From: Crocodylus rhombifer
Lineage: Eukaryota; Chordata; Crocodylia; Crocodylidae
Direction of reading: 5' to 3'
Assembly (NCBI GenBank): GCA_038503035.1
Contig: JAVSML010000996.1
Span: 167,278-231,277 of the forward strand
DNA length: 64,000 bases
How positions within the stretch are numbered: the first letter of the stretch is position 1; each line of letters starts with the position of its first letter. Under the pieces are notes generated by a model. It did no database searches. It was not told where the DNA came from and was given only the letters and a program-made list of their open reading frames with translations. The position numbers were made by a program, and so were the translations under genes. This document shows, in pieces, positions 53,228 to 63,450 of the stretch.

Positions 53228-56040
53228 TGTTAATAGTTTCATAGTTTCTAGGGTCGGAAGGGACCTGAGTAGATCATCTAGTCTGACGCCCTGCCATGGG
53301 AGGAAAGAGTACTGGGGTCAAACGACCCCAGCAAGGTGTTCGTCCAACCTCCTCTTAAAAACCGCCAGGGTAGAAGCCTGCACCACTTCTCTTGGAAGCT
53401 GGTTCCAGATCCTAGCTGCCCTGACCGTGAAGTAGCACCTCCTGATATCTAGCCTAAATCTCCCCTCTGCCAGCTTGTGACCGTGATTCCTGGTCACTCC
53501 TGGCAGTGCTCGGGGGAACAGGCCACTAGATCCCCCCTCAGCCTTCTCTTGTGGAGGCTGAACAGGTTCAGGTCCCGTAGCCTCTCCTCGTAGGGCCTGC
53601 CCTGCTGTCCCCTGATCGTGCAAGTGGCTCTCGTCTGGACCCTCTCCATGCTGTCCACATCCCTCTTGAAGTGCGGCGCCCAGAACTGGACACAGCTCGA
53701 GATGCATCTGTGGATGCATGACAAGGTACGGTTGGCCTTCCTGACTGCCTCCCCACACTGCCGGCCCATGTTCATCTTGGAGTCAATGATGACTCCCAGA
53801 TCCTTTTCCACCTCCATGCTGACAAGAGGGGAGTTCCCCAACCTGTAAGTATGGTGCTGGTTGTTCCTCCCCAGGTGCATCACGTTGCACTTGTCTGTGT
53901 TGAATCCCATCCTATTCTCATCCGCCCACCCTTGTAACCTGTCTAGGTCGGATTGTAGCCTGTTGCTTCCTTCTAGTGTGCCCACATCCCCCCACATCTT
54001 AGTGTCATCAGCAAACTTGAACAGGGTGTTTTTTCCCCCCTCGTCCAAGTCACTGATGAAGATATTGAACAGTGCGGGCCCGAGGACCGAGCCCTGCGGA
54101 ACCCCACTGCCCACGTCCTTCCAGGTTGAGAAGGACCCATCCACTGCCACCCTCTGAGTGTGGCCCTCCAGCCAGTTGGCGACCCATTTGACTGTGTGGG
54201 TGTCGACACCACAATCCCCCAGTTTCTTGATGAAAACGGGGTGAGAGACAGTGTCGAAAGCCTTCCGGAAGTCCAGGAAGACTATGTCCACTGCTACCCC
54301 TGCATCTAAGGATTTGGTGATCTGATCATAAAAGGCCACCAGGTTGGTCTGACAGGACCTACCACTGATGAACCCGTGTTGGTTGCCCCTAAGCATGCAG
54401 TCCCCTGCTGGCCCCTCCTGGATGTGTACCAGAATAATTTTCTCAAACAGCTTGCCTAGGATCGAGGTAAGACTAACTGGCCTATAGTTTTCCGGGTCCT
54501 CCTTCTTCCCCTTTTTGAAGATGGGAACCACTTTGGCCCTTTTCCAGTCCTCCGGCACCACACCAGAGCACCACGAGTGCTCGTAAAGCCGTGCCAGAGG
54601 TGCTGCAATGACCTCGGCCAATTCCTTTAGAACTCTAGGGTGGAGATCATCTGGACGGACTTGCATATGTCCAGTCCCTCCAGAAGCTCCCTAACTAGTT
54701 CCTCACTAACACTTGGCCCAGGTGTGCCTCCCCTGGGGCCCGAGGGGGGCCCAGCAGTGAGGTGACTGTTCTGGTCTCTACTTAGGAAGACGGAGGCAAA
54801 GAAATTGTTAAACATGTTAGCTTTGTCGTCTGGTGTGACAACCACATTTCCCAACGCGTCCTGCAGGGGCCCCACATTACCCGGAACCTTCTTTTTACCC
54901 CCTATGTATTTAAAGAAGGACTTCTTATTGTCCTTAATCTGGGAAGCTAGTCCTAATTCCATCTCTGCCTTGACCTTCCTGACTGCCCCCCTACATCCCC
55001 GAGGGATTGCAGTATAGTCATCCCTGGTGATGTCCCCTTCTTTCCATTGGGTATACGCCTCCCTTTTAGCAAAGAGACATTCCCGGATGCTTTTGGTGAG
55101 CCACGGAGGCTTGTGTGCCCTCCTGCTTGCTTTGATCCTCGTTGGGATTACCTCCCTTTGGGCTTGGAGGATCGTCTCCTTAAGGAGCAACCACTCTCCT
55201 TGGACACCTGGCTCCCCTTCCCTCTGGGAACTCAGCGCTTCCCCAACTATCCTCCTTAGCTCGTTGAAGTTTGCCCTCCTGACATCTAGGGCCACTGCCT
55301 TACTGCAGGCCTTTGCCACCTTGCGCTGGATGGTGAATTCCAGCAGGTGATGATCACTGTCGCCGAGGTGGTTGAGCACCCGCAGCCCCCTCACCAGGTC
55401 ATCACCCGTGGCCAGCACCAGGTCCAACAAGGCATCTCCCCTGCTGGGGCTGTGCACCTCCTGGGTTAGATGGAGGTCCTGCACTCTGTCTAAGAACCTA
55501 CGTGAGCAGTCAGACCTGGCTGACTGCTCTTCCCAGCAGATGTCCGGGAAGTTCAGGTCCCCCACGACTTCCACATCCTTAGACTTCACTACCTCTGTGA
55601 GCTGACCTAAGAATTCCTGGTCAAGCTCTTCCCCCTGGTTGGGAGGTCTGTAGTAGACCCCCACCGTTAAGTCTCTTTCCCCTCGACTGCCTCGTACTCT
55701 AACCAAAAGCACTTCAGAGTGCCCTTCCTCTGACTCCTTGCTAATTGACGAGGATGTGTATTCCTCCTAAATATAGAGTGCCACGCCCCCACCTCTCCTT
55801 CCTATCCTGTCCCTCCTGTACAGCCTATAGCCCTTGACATTCACTGCCCAGTCATGCGTTGAGTCCCACCACGTTTCAGTGATCCTCACTATGTCCAGGC
55901 TGGTGTCAGCTAGCAGGAGGGTGAGTTCCTCCTGCTTGTTTCCCATACTACGAGTGTTTGTGTAGAGGCATTTGAGGCCTCCTGTGGATGTGTGTACTGA
56001 CCCCCTAGTCCCAGCGTTGCCCTGGCCCCTGTCTCGATGA
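53228..56040 (-). mobile_element. CR1 LINE, long copy (copy I), 5' end in telomere-like repeats
   Basis: The 3' tip (tagtttcatagtttctaggg) is at about 53233. On the minus strand the order is endonuclease (56000-55320; CLYTNTRSMGNKQEEL, RITETWWDSTHDW, later LGDSDHHLLEF), linker (RRAHKPPWLTKSIRECLF) and RT (54666-53494). RT has [15 protein letters not shown] and KFADDTKMWG, so both palm aspartates are present. ORF1 is absent. Two internal deletions lie in the RT C-terminus: about 60 nt in frame near 53697, and about 46 nt near 53521 that shifts the frame. At about 56040 the CR1 passes straight into CCCTAA-type repeats. Confidence 0.92.
53494..54666 (-). pseudogene. CR1 copy I ORF2, RT part (390 codons)
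   Basis: This reverse transcriptase frame contains [54 protein letters not shown] and the FADD palm motif. It is shortened by the in-frame loss of the [17 protein letters not shown] block (IHRCISS is joined directly to CVQFWAP). It ends early at a frameshift caused by a deletion between two aacagg words. It overlaps the upstream endonuclease/linker frame (55712-54627) by about 40 nt, so the two were one ORF2 before a frameshift near 54650. Confidence 0.88.
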
Positions 56041-56072
56041 TCTGCCTCACCCAAACCCACACCCACACTCAT
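54627..56072 (-). pseudogene. CR1 copy I ORF2, endonuclease and linker part
   Basis: The frame 55712-54627 gives VGVYYRPPNQGEELDQEF, VVGDLNFPDICW (intact GDLN aspartate), a GDSDHHLLEF catalytic block, and the linker to RT. The N-terminal endonuclease (ITETWWDSTHDWA) lies in 56072-55767, which ends in a TAG-type stop near 55767 followed by a short gap. Its first codons (56072-56040) already lie in the telomere-like repeat, so the start is not genuine. Confidence 0.85.
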
Positions 56073-57740
56073 ATTTGGTCCTCTTCCTACATCTTAACCC
56101 TCCGCCTTGCCCAAACCCAGAACCAGACTCACAGTTCAAACCATTTCTCCACCCTAACCCTCCGCCTAACCCAAACCACACCCAGATGCAGATTTTCACC
56201 AATTCCCACACCCTGCCCCTCAGAATAACCCTATCCCAGATCCACACTGACACTTCAACCTACTACCACATCCAACCCCTCTGCCCAAGCCTAACGCAGG
56301 CCCAGACTCACATTTCAAACCAGACCCCTTGCCCTAACCCTCTACCTAACCCTAAACCTAACCCACAGCCACACTCATATTTGCACCTGTTCCCACGCCC
56401 TAACCCTCTGCCACACCCAAACCCAGAACCAGACTAACATTTCAAACCATGCTCACACCCTAACCCTCCACCTAACCTGAACTAGACCCAGACTCCCACC
56501 CATTCCCACACACTACCCCTCTCCATAACCCTAACCCACACTGACACTTCAACCTACTACCACATGCTACCCATCTGCCTAACCCTAACCCAGACCCAGA
56601 CTCACATTCCAATGGATTTTCACACCATAACCCTCCACCTAACCATAACCCAAACCCAGACTCAAATTTGCACCCATTCCCACACCCTAACCCTCTGCCT
56701 AACCCTAAACCAAACCCAGACTCACATTTGCACTCGTTCCCACAACCTAACCCGCTGCCTAACCCTAACCCACACCCACACTCACACTTATATCTGATCC
56801 ACACCCAAACCTTCCACCTAAACTTAACTCATTCCTACAATCACATTTCAATCAATCCCCACACCCTAACCCTCCACCTAAACCTAACCCACAACTTGAC
56901 ATACTGCTCAAACCACTTCCAAGCCCTAACACTCAGCCTAAACCTAATCTGCACCCACACTCATTTCTGGACCCATGCCCTAACCCTAACCCTAACCCTA
57001 ACCCAGACCTGGACTCATACCTGGACCCCTGCCCTAAACCTAAATGTAACCCAAACCTGGACTCAATTCTGGACCCGTGCCCTAACCCTAACACTAACCC
57101 TAACCCTTTACCTAAACCTAACCCTGACCTGGACTCATTTCTGGACCTATGACCTAACCCAAACACTCAGCATAATCCCAACCTGGACCCAGACTCATTT
57201 CTGGACCCATGCCCTAACTCTAACACAAGGCCTAAGCCTAACCCGGACCTGGACTCATTTCTGGACCCGTGCCCTAACCCTAACCCTAAACCTAACCCAG
57301 ACCTGGATGCAATTCTGGACCCGTGCCCTAACCCTTACCCTTTGTCTAACCCTAATCTGGAACTAGACTCATTTCTAGAGCCAATCCGTAACCCTAACAC
57401 TGGGCCAAACCCTAACCTGGACCTGGACTCATTTCTGGACCTGATCCCCAACCCTAACAATTGGCCTAACCCTAACCCGGACCTTAGCTCATTTCTGGAC
57501 CCATGTCCTAACCCTAACACTCAGCCTAACCCTAACATGGATCTGGAATCATTTCTGCATCTGTTCCATAACCTTAACACTTGCCCTAACCCTAACCTGG
57601 ACCTGAACTCATTTTTGGACCCATGTCCTAACCCTAACCATTTGCCTAACCCTAACCTGCACCTGGACTCATTTCTGGACCCGTGCCCTAACCCTAACAC
57701 TCGGCCTAATCCTCACCTGGACCTGGCCACATTTCTGGAC
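56041..57740. repeat. Degenerate telomere-like (CCCTAA) array with higher-order periods
   Basis: ccctaaccctaa words occur throughout on the plus strand, with a perfect run of about 4.5 units at 56978-57004. From about 57110 the array has a 60-bp period: ctggactcatttctggaccc and ccctaaccctaac words recur at 57127, 57247, 57427, 57487, 57547, 57607, 57667 and 57727. The left part (56050-56950) has a longer, looser unit with cacccacactcacatttgcac words. Frames of up to 232 codons on both strands are repeat products. Confidence 0.88.
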
Positions 57741-58370
57741 TAGAGTCCAGGATACACATACAGTTACAAGTTCAAGTGTGGGTAAGGATGACTGTTAACA
57801 GGTCATAGTCAGAGTCAGGTTTCAGATTCAGACAAAAGCTAGGGTTAGAGTTTGCAACTACAGTCCAGATTACAGTCCATTTTAGGGTCCAGGTCCCAGA
57901 TACAGTTAAGACAACAGTTACACATAAAAATCCAGATTAGATTTGGGACTACACTTCAAACAAGGTTTACTGCTCCATGCCAGGCCTAGGATCCAGGTTA
58001 CAGTTACAGTCCAGCTTACCCTGACTGCAAGGGTCAGAGTAAGGCCTAGAACTACACTTAAGATCCAGGTTTCCCTAAGATTTCGGGGTCCAGCTGACAT
58101 TGAGGGTGATGATGCACCCCACAATTGACACAAAAATTAGTGTTTTGGAGACCAGGCTACAAGTAGGTCAATGGTCCAAGTTACATTTTAGGACTCAGGG
58201 TCCAGGTTAGGATTAAAGTCAGACTTAGGATCCAGCTCAGGATTACAGTGAGGATCAGCATCAGGGAAAAGGTCCAAGTGAATCTGCATTAGGGTCAGCA
58301 TTACAACACAGGTCCAGATACAGACCTCACTCTGAATCACAGTGCAGGTTACAGATTCCAGTCACCATCT
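57741..58370. repeat. Degenerate ggtccaggtta / agggttag repeat, opposite sense
   Basis: The words gtccagattacagtcc, agggtccaggt and aggattaaagtcagacttagg recur with irregular spacing. The sense is TTAGG-like, opposite to the array on the left. Confidence 0.5.
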
Positions 58371-58962
58371 TGTTAGAAATGCACAGTAAATGGAGTGTTG
58401 TTAGAACTGCACAGTTTGCATCTCGTACCTGATAAGAAAAAAAGAACACTGCCAAGGACTTTTTCTTTCTTAGCTAGCTTTGTTACAGTTTTTTTCTTAT
58501 GCTAAATCACTCCCTCCTCCACACTCCTCCTGGTTCTTCTCATGCAGATTACAGAAGCTGGAATTCAACTGACTGTGTCCTTGAAAGGGGGGGGATTTAA
58601 ACTCTTGGTGACCTAAAGAACTTTTTGAGCGTGTGCAATTAGCTGATGCATATTCACCTATCCACCCCGCATACTTAAGTAATTAATTATAATATACATG
58701 CGATGGATGAAGTGACGTAGTCACATGCATGTTTGTATGAACCGGAAATGAGCTGTAAGAGTTCCTGTTTCTGCACACGTGCCCAGGAGGGAAGGGATAA
58801 AATGCCAGCTGAGAATTTCCTCAGGGGCGCGGAGTAATCTGAGTCCTTTGACTCTGCTCCGACCCTATTTGCAAATACACCTTTTGTGCTGCTAATAAGT
58901 GTGTGTCTGAGATTTCTTTGCGTGCGTGCCTCCCGAGAAACGAACCGCAAATTTTTGCAACA
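58371..58962 (+). mobile_element. Solo LTR candidate, 592 bp
   Basis: It starts TGTTAGAAATGCACAG and ends ...TTTTGCAACA. A second tgttagaactgcacag at 58398 gives a short internal duplication at the 5' end. A TATA-like gggataaaatgcc lies near 58795, with downstream R/U5-like sequence. No primer-binding site follows, and 4-bp flanks (atct/atcg) match in three of four bases. Confidence 0.58.
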
Positions 58963-59600
58963 ATCGGGATCCTGGCCTACCTCACTGCCAGCTATTGCCC
59001 TCACCCTCCTTACCCCAGCTGGGCTAAGAAATGTAACTAGCTATTTTGTTAACTTTAATAAGTAGAATTTGAAGCAATACACAACAGTATACGGACATAA
59101 TAGGGAATGTGTCTGGGCTGTGCTTGACTAACCAAAGATAAAACAAGTAACATTAAAAAATAAGGAAACTCAAAATGCCAGACTCTAACCCCAAAAAACA
59201 ACTCAGAGCCCAACTACAGACAGCACATCCACCCCAACCACCACAACACAACACAAACTACAACAGCAAACAAGACATGAGACAACACCAAACTCCACAC
59301 ACAAAGGGCACTTAATCTAAGCTTCAGCACACACATACACACCACAGACAATGACACATACAGCAAAGCCTCCGCAGGACAGGAGCTCACCACCACCACT
59401 AAGTTACTTTGACTCAGGCTGTGAGTTTTGTGTTTGTAAAAAATTTTTTGGAGCAAAGCTCAGGTGAAACACAGGCTAAGTAAGAGCATCAAAACCACCT
59501 TTCCTGCCTTAAGCAACACACCATAACAAACTCTAACAGCAAACACAAAACAGTAGGCAAAAGCAGACTGTGCACCCAAAGTACACACCATAGCAGGGCA
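58963..59600. other. Unannotated, CA-rich
   Basis: 59160-59400 is rich in ccaacaccacaacac words. The minus-strand frame there is compositional. No gene. Confidence 0.4.
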
Positions 59601-60340
59601 CTCAGCTGGTGCTACTTGGGCAGAATTAATGAAGAAGCACAGGTGCAGGTTGCTGGGGCAACCAGTGGGAGTCAGCTGGCCAGAAAGGGCAGGGCCTGGC
59701 TCCTATATAACTCCCAGGCTGAGGCTAAGCAGGCAGTTCTTTGCTGGCAGCCAAAGGGGAAGGAGCTCTGCCTGACTGAGGAGAAGGAAAGGGCCTGAAT
59801 GACTGAACAAGGTAATACTGGTGAGAGATGGAAAAACCCTGGAGCGGCTGAAATGCTGTTATAGCTAAATGGCTTAGATTTCTGTTATAGCCTAGGGGCT
59901 TGAGTTTTCTGTTTGTGGTTTATGACCAGTGGTTTGGGTCAGGCAATTAGGAGTTGGAGGACACCTCAGAAGGGATCCACGGTATTGTGGGGACCCTGGC
60001 ACCAGAGAAGGTGCAGCATTTTTGGGGGTGCACAGACCCCAGCCCTAGAGCAAAGGGCCAGGCATGGCTGCAGCCACCTAACCCATCTGCAGGGGTTCAA
60101 GACCCCAAGGAGGAGAGATGGGGCCAGGCACAGCTACAGCCACCTGACCGAGACAAGGCCCAGAGCAAAGGGGGGCAGCGAGAAGCCCCAGAGCGCCTGT
60201 GGGGCGCGGTTGTGAGACAGGAGCTGCGGAAGGCCAGAGCTCACATAGGGTGTGGTTGCGAGACAGGGGCTGCAGAGAGCCTGAATAACAGAGGGCACAG
60301 AGAGAGATGACTCTAGGGTCAGGGGTGAGGGTGAGAGTGG
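59601..60340 (+). other. Possible LTR/promoter-like segment and short repeats
   Basis: A TATA box in gctcctatataactcccagg (near 59700) is followed by ccaaaggggaaggagctctg, a layout like a retroviral R region. 60180-60300 has two gcggttgtgagacaggagctg / tggttgcgagacaggggctg repeats about 60 bp apart. No coding domain is recognised. Confidence 0.35.
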
Positions 60341-60385
60341 GTCAGGGTGCGGGTTAGGGCTAGGGGTTAGGGTTAGGGTTGGTAG
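60320..60385. repeat. Short TTAGGG-type telomere-like tract
   Basis: gggttagggctaggggttag and ggttagggttgg lie on the plus strand, so the orientation is opposite to the large array at 56041-57740. Confidence 0.75.
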
Positions 60386-60559
60386 CTGAGGTGCTCTTTA
60401 CAGTACACAGTTGTAGTTGTGAGCTAAGTGTCAACTGGTGTGTGCCTGAGCTGGGCCCTGATCGTGTTGTGGGGCTGTTGCTGAATGGTGTGCCTGTCAT
60501 GTGGACTGCAATGCCCTTGTGGACCTGTGGCTGGAGGTGAACTGTGTGTCACCTGGAGA

Positions 60560-61570
60560 GGCCCTAGTGTGGGTGTGTGTCATTGTGTCCTGGTGAGAAC
60601 TGTATTTGCTGCTGTGAACCAAGGTGCATCTGTGAGTTCAGGAGGCTCAGGGGTGGGGCTGGTGAGGAGGTGGCTCAGGGCTGAGAGGCGGAGTGCCTGT
60701 TGGAAGGGGCAGTGTGGTGGAGAGGGAGGGCCCTGTCTGGATGTGGCTTGCAGTTGTTGGCCTGGGCCTTGGCTCTCTCCTGCCCCTGAGGTTCCAATCC
60801 AAGCCCCAGAAGTGAGTCCCACCACAAGTCACAGAGACAAAGCCTTTATTGCTTGCAAGCAGGTTGGCCTGGAGTCATGAGACTCAGATCAGCACCGACC
60901 CTGAGTGCTTGCTCTTCATTGGTGGTAACTAAGTATATAAGTTATTGGAAAATTGTGCTCGTGCAGGTGCATTCAAGCTGCCACATTATAGTGCAGATAC
61001 CTTCTAATTCCGCGCTTCTGTTGTGGTCACAGGCCTCGGGATTTTCCGGCCATTAGTCTGGTTGTCTGCTCTCATGTCACAGGACAGGAAACCGAGTTTC
61101 AGTTCCTAGGCACATACTTGCAAAACATGAAGCATTAAAGCAATAATTTTTCCACTTATCCCGCATCTGGAAGGGTTGCCTAAGTCTCCCCCTAGCCCTA
61201 GCCTGGTGTGGGCTGGTGGGTTGGCTTGTTTGCGCTTGGGTTACTGCAGTGCAGGCCATGGAGGTGCCCTAGTGTGGGTGTGTGTTGTTGTGCGCTGGTG
61301 AGCACTGTACTTGTTGCTGTGAACCAAGGAGTGAGGTGCATCTGTGAGTTCAGCAGTGACCGGGAGGCTCAGGGGTGGGGCTAGTGAGGAGGTGGCTCAG
61401 GGCTGAGAGGCGGAGTGCTTGTTGGAAGGGGCACTCTGGTGGAGAGGGAGGGCCCTGTCTGGATGTGGCTTGTGGTTGTTGGCCTGGACCTTGGCTCCCT
61501 CCTGGCCCTGAGGTTGGGCTGATGTCTGGAAGCATTGCCTAAGTCTCAGCCTAGCCCTAGCCTGGGTGTG
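60560..61570. repeat. Tandem duplication (about 235-320 bp) split by an LTR-like insert
   Basis: 60563-60793 matches 61266-61510 (ggtggggct.gtgaggaggtg, ggagagggagggccctgtct and other words), and 61170-61215 matches 61518-61570 (gttgcctaagtctc...ccctagccctagcctg). The first copy is interrupted at about 60794-61081. Confidence 0.78.
60794..61081 (-). mobile_element. LTR-like insert, minus orientation
   Basis: On the minus strand it starts TGTGACATGAG (61081), has a TATA-like ttatatacttag and an AATAAA (plus tttatt at 60845-60850), and ends near 60794. It interrupts the first copy of the local duplication. Confidence 0.48.
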
Positions 61571-62574
61571 GACTTGTTTCCTGAGGGCAGCTGTGTCCAT
61601 TGGTTCAGCCTGTGTGGTGGGTCAGTTGTGGCCTTGTCCTGTCACTGTAACTGGGTGGCTGACTCTAATGTGAGCCTGGATTCCCCTGTGAACCTGTTGC
61701 CTAAGTGTAAACTTGTGCTTGTCACTGTCCTGGTAACTCATTTACTGGAAGCACCATTTAAGATTTTAAGTCCCCAGACACGTGCAGATAACATCAGCTA
61801 ATGGAGAATTCCACAGCGTGCCCAGCATGTGCCCCCTGGGTGAGCGTAGGTTGCTGATGCAGTAACAGAAAGGAGCTGCTCGATCCGAAGACAGAGGCTG
61901 CTTAGGCAGGGACTGTTGGTAGGGGAGACTGGAATTTAATTCCCAGTTCCAATTCCTGAGTCTGCAGCATGACTTACCCATATCTTCCGTGCTGGATCTT
62001 CCGGCTACGAACTGTGTATTTTCTGCTTTTGACTATGTCTCTACGATTCGGATCCTTTGACTCGACTATTGCTTACCAGGCTTTGAACCGACCTCGGCAT
62101 TCCATGTTGACTACGATTCGACCGACTCATTCCTACGTACCCGATCCTTGCCGCATCACGTTCCAGTTGTCGACCTCGGCTTTGTATACAGCTACTCGTC
62201 GTCCATTAACTCGGACCGGTGTCACGCGACTCACTGTATACAGCGAGTTACAGTTTGTTTTATGCTTGGTCCAAGTATAGTTGTAGCAGTAGCCTGTATT
62301 GTGGGTGTAGTTGATGCCTTCACTGTAATGGGAACCTGGATCCTTGGATGGCCAGTCATGTGGAGCACAGTGGCAGTGGCTCATGCTGGCTTGTGTCCCT
62401 GCCCAAAGTGTGATCCTGATGGCAATCCATTTGCAGTCCTGTGTCCCCATGCTTGGCTTGAATGGGTAGCTGTAGGTTTACACTGTGTTCTTCTGCTTCC
62501 CTCACACAGGAACGGTGGTTTGGATGCTTGTGTTTCACTGATGAGTTGCTTGGGGGATGGTGTACGGTTGAGGG
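61571..62574. other. Unannotated, with a CpG-dense stretch
   Basis: 61970-62250 has many CpG (ctacgattcg, gattcgaccgactc, cctcggc) without being very GC-rich. No gene or LTR ends are identified. Confidence 0.4.
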
Positions 62575-62800
62575 GGAGATCTACAGAAAGGGAGATATAT
62601 AAAGCTGGAGATATTCAGACCTGGAGATGTTCAGAGTGGTAGATAGACAGAGCTGTAGATACATGCCGGTGGAGATGTGCACAACTGGAGGTCTATAGAA
62701 AGGCAGACATTCAGAGCTGGAGACTTTCAGAGCTGTAAACATATGAACGTGGAGATATGCAGAACTGGAGATCTCTGTAGAAAGTCTGCCTAGCAATTGC
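62575..62800. repeat. Tandem repeat, unit about 18-20 bp (ggagatattcagagct)
   Basis: About ten imperfect units of the form gctggagatattcagacc / ctggagatctctgtagaa. Confidence 0.75.
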
Positions 62801-63450
62801 CGTGCCACAGAAACTGTCCTGTCCCTCTATGCTTGCCTTATATCATAGTTAGTGTCACAGGCAGTCCAACCAGCATCTGTAAAGAAGCAAAAAGCAGCAC
62901 AGACAACAACTACAAAACTCTGTAGGCCTGATCCTCCTACAGACCAGCTCTCAGCCTCCCCGTCTGGGCGTATCCCAGCAAAAGCAAAGGCCTCAAAAAC
63001 CCAACAATCGACAACGACTCACCGTGTCACAGTTTTGTATTCCACATTCCATTTACGAGCCGTCAACCAGTTCTGGGACTTAAGGAACCAGCAGCCACAC
63101 CTAGCGTCAGACCAGTTCCAGCAGCAGAGTGCAAGGGCCAGCTCTGCAACTTTGCGAACCAACAGACATCCTATAAAGACAACCGACAACTTAGAATAAC
63201 TCATGTACTTAAGCCCACTCAGCGGCAAACCTCGAGAGCAGCTAGACAGCCACCTCCTAGCCTGCCCCACAGGCCATGAGCTTGTATCACAAAGCCCATG
63301 ACTCCCCTAAGTGGTGCCAGACTCAACTGCCAGCCCAGCAGTTTGCCAGAGTGGTGAGCTACGCAAGGCCTGTATGCTGCCTTCCTCCTGTCGCCTGCAC
63401 CATGACTCAGAGTGAGGAGCACATCTGCATGTTGCGGGCCTAGCCCTCAG
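62801..63450. other. Unannotated
   Basis: No recognisable gene or repeat family. Frames on both strands lack a domain. Confidence 0.35.

Noticed and set aside
56668..57366. 232-codon plus-strand frame rich in Thr, Leu and Trp
   Set aside because: It is a translation of the CCCTAA-type array (unit length divisible by three); other frames and the opposite strand are equally open.
59616..59798. 60-codon frame starting MGRINEEAQVQV
   Set aside because: It spans a TATA box and LTR-like sequence; no homology recognised and codon pattern not convincing.
62575..62800. Tandem 18-20-bp units as possible regulatory array
   Set aside because: Imperfect simple repeat without recognisable factor motifs or neighbouring gene; kept only as a repeat feature.
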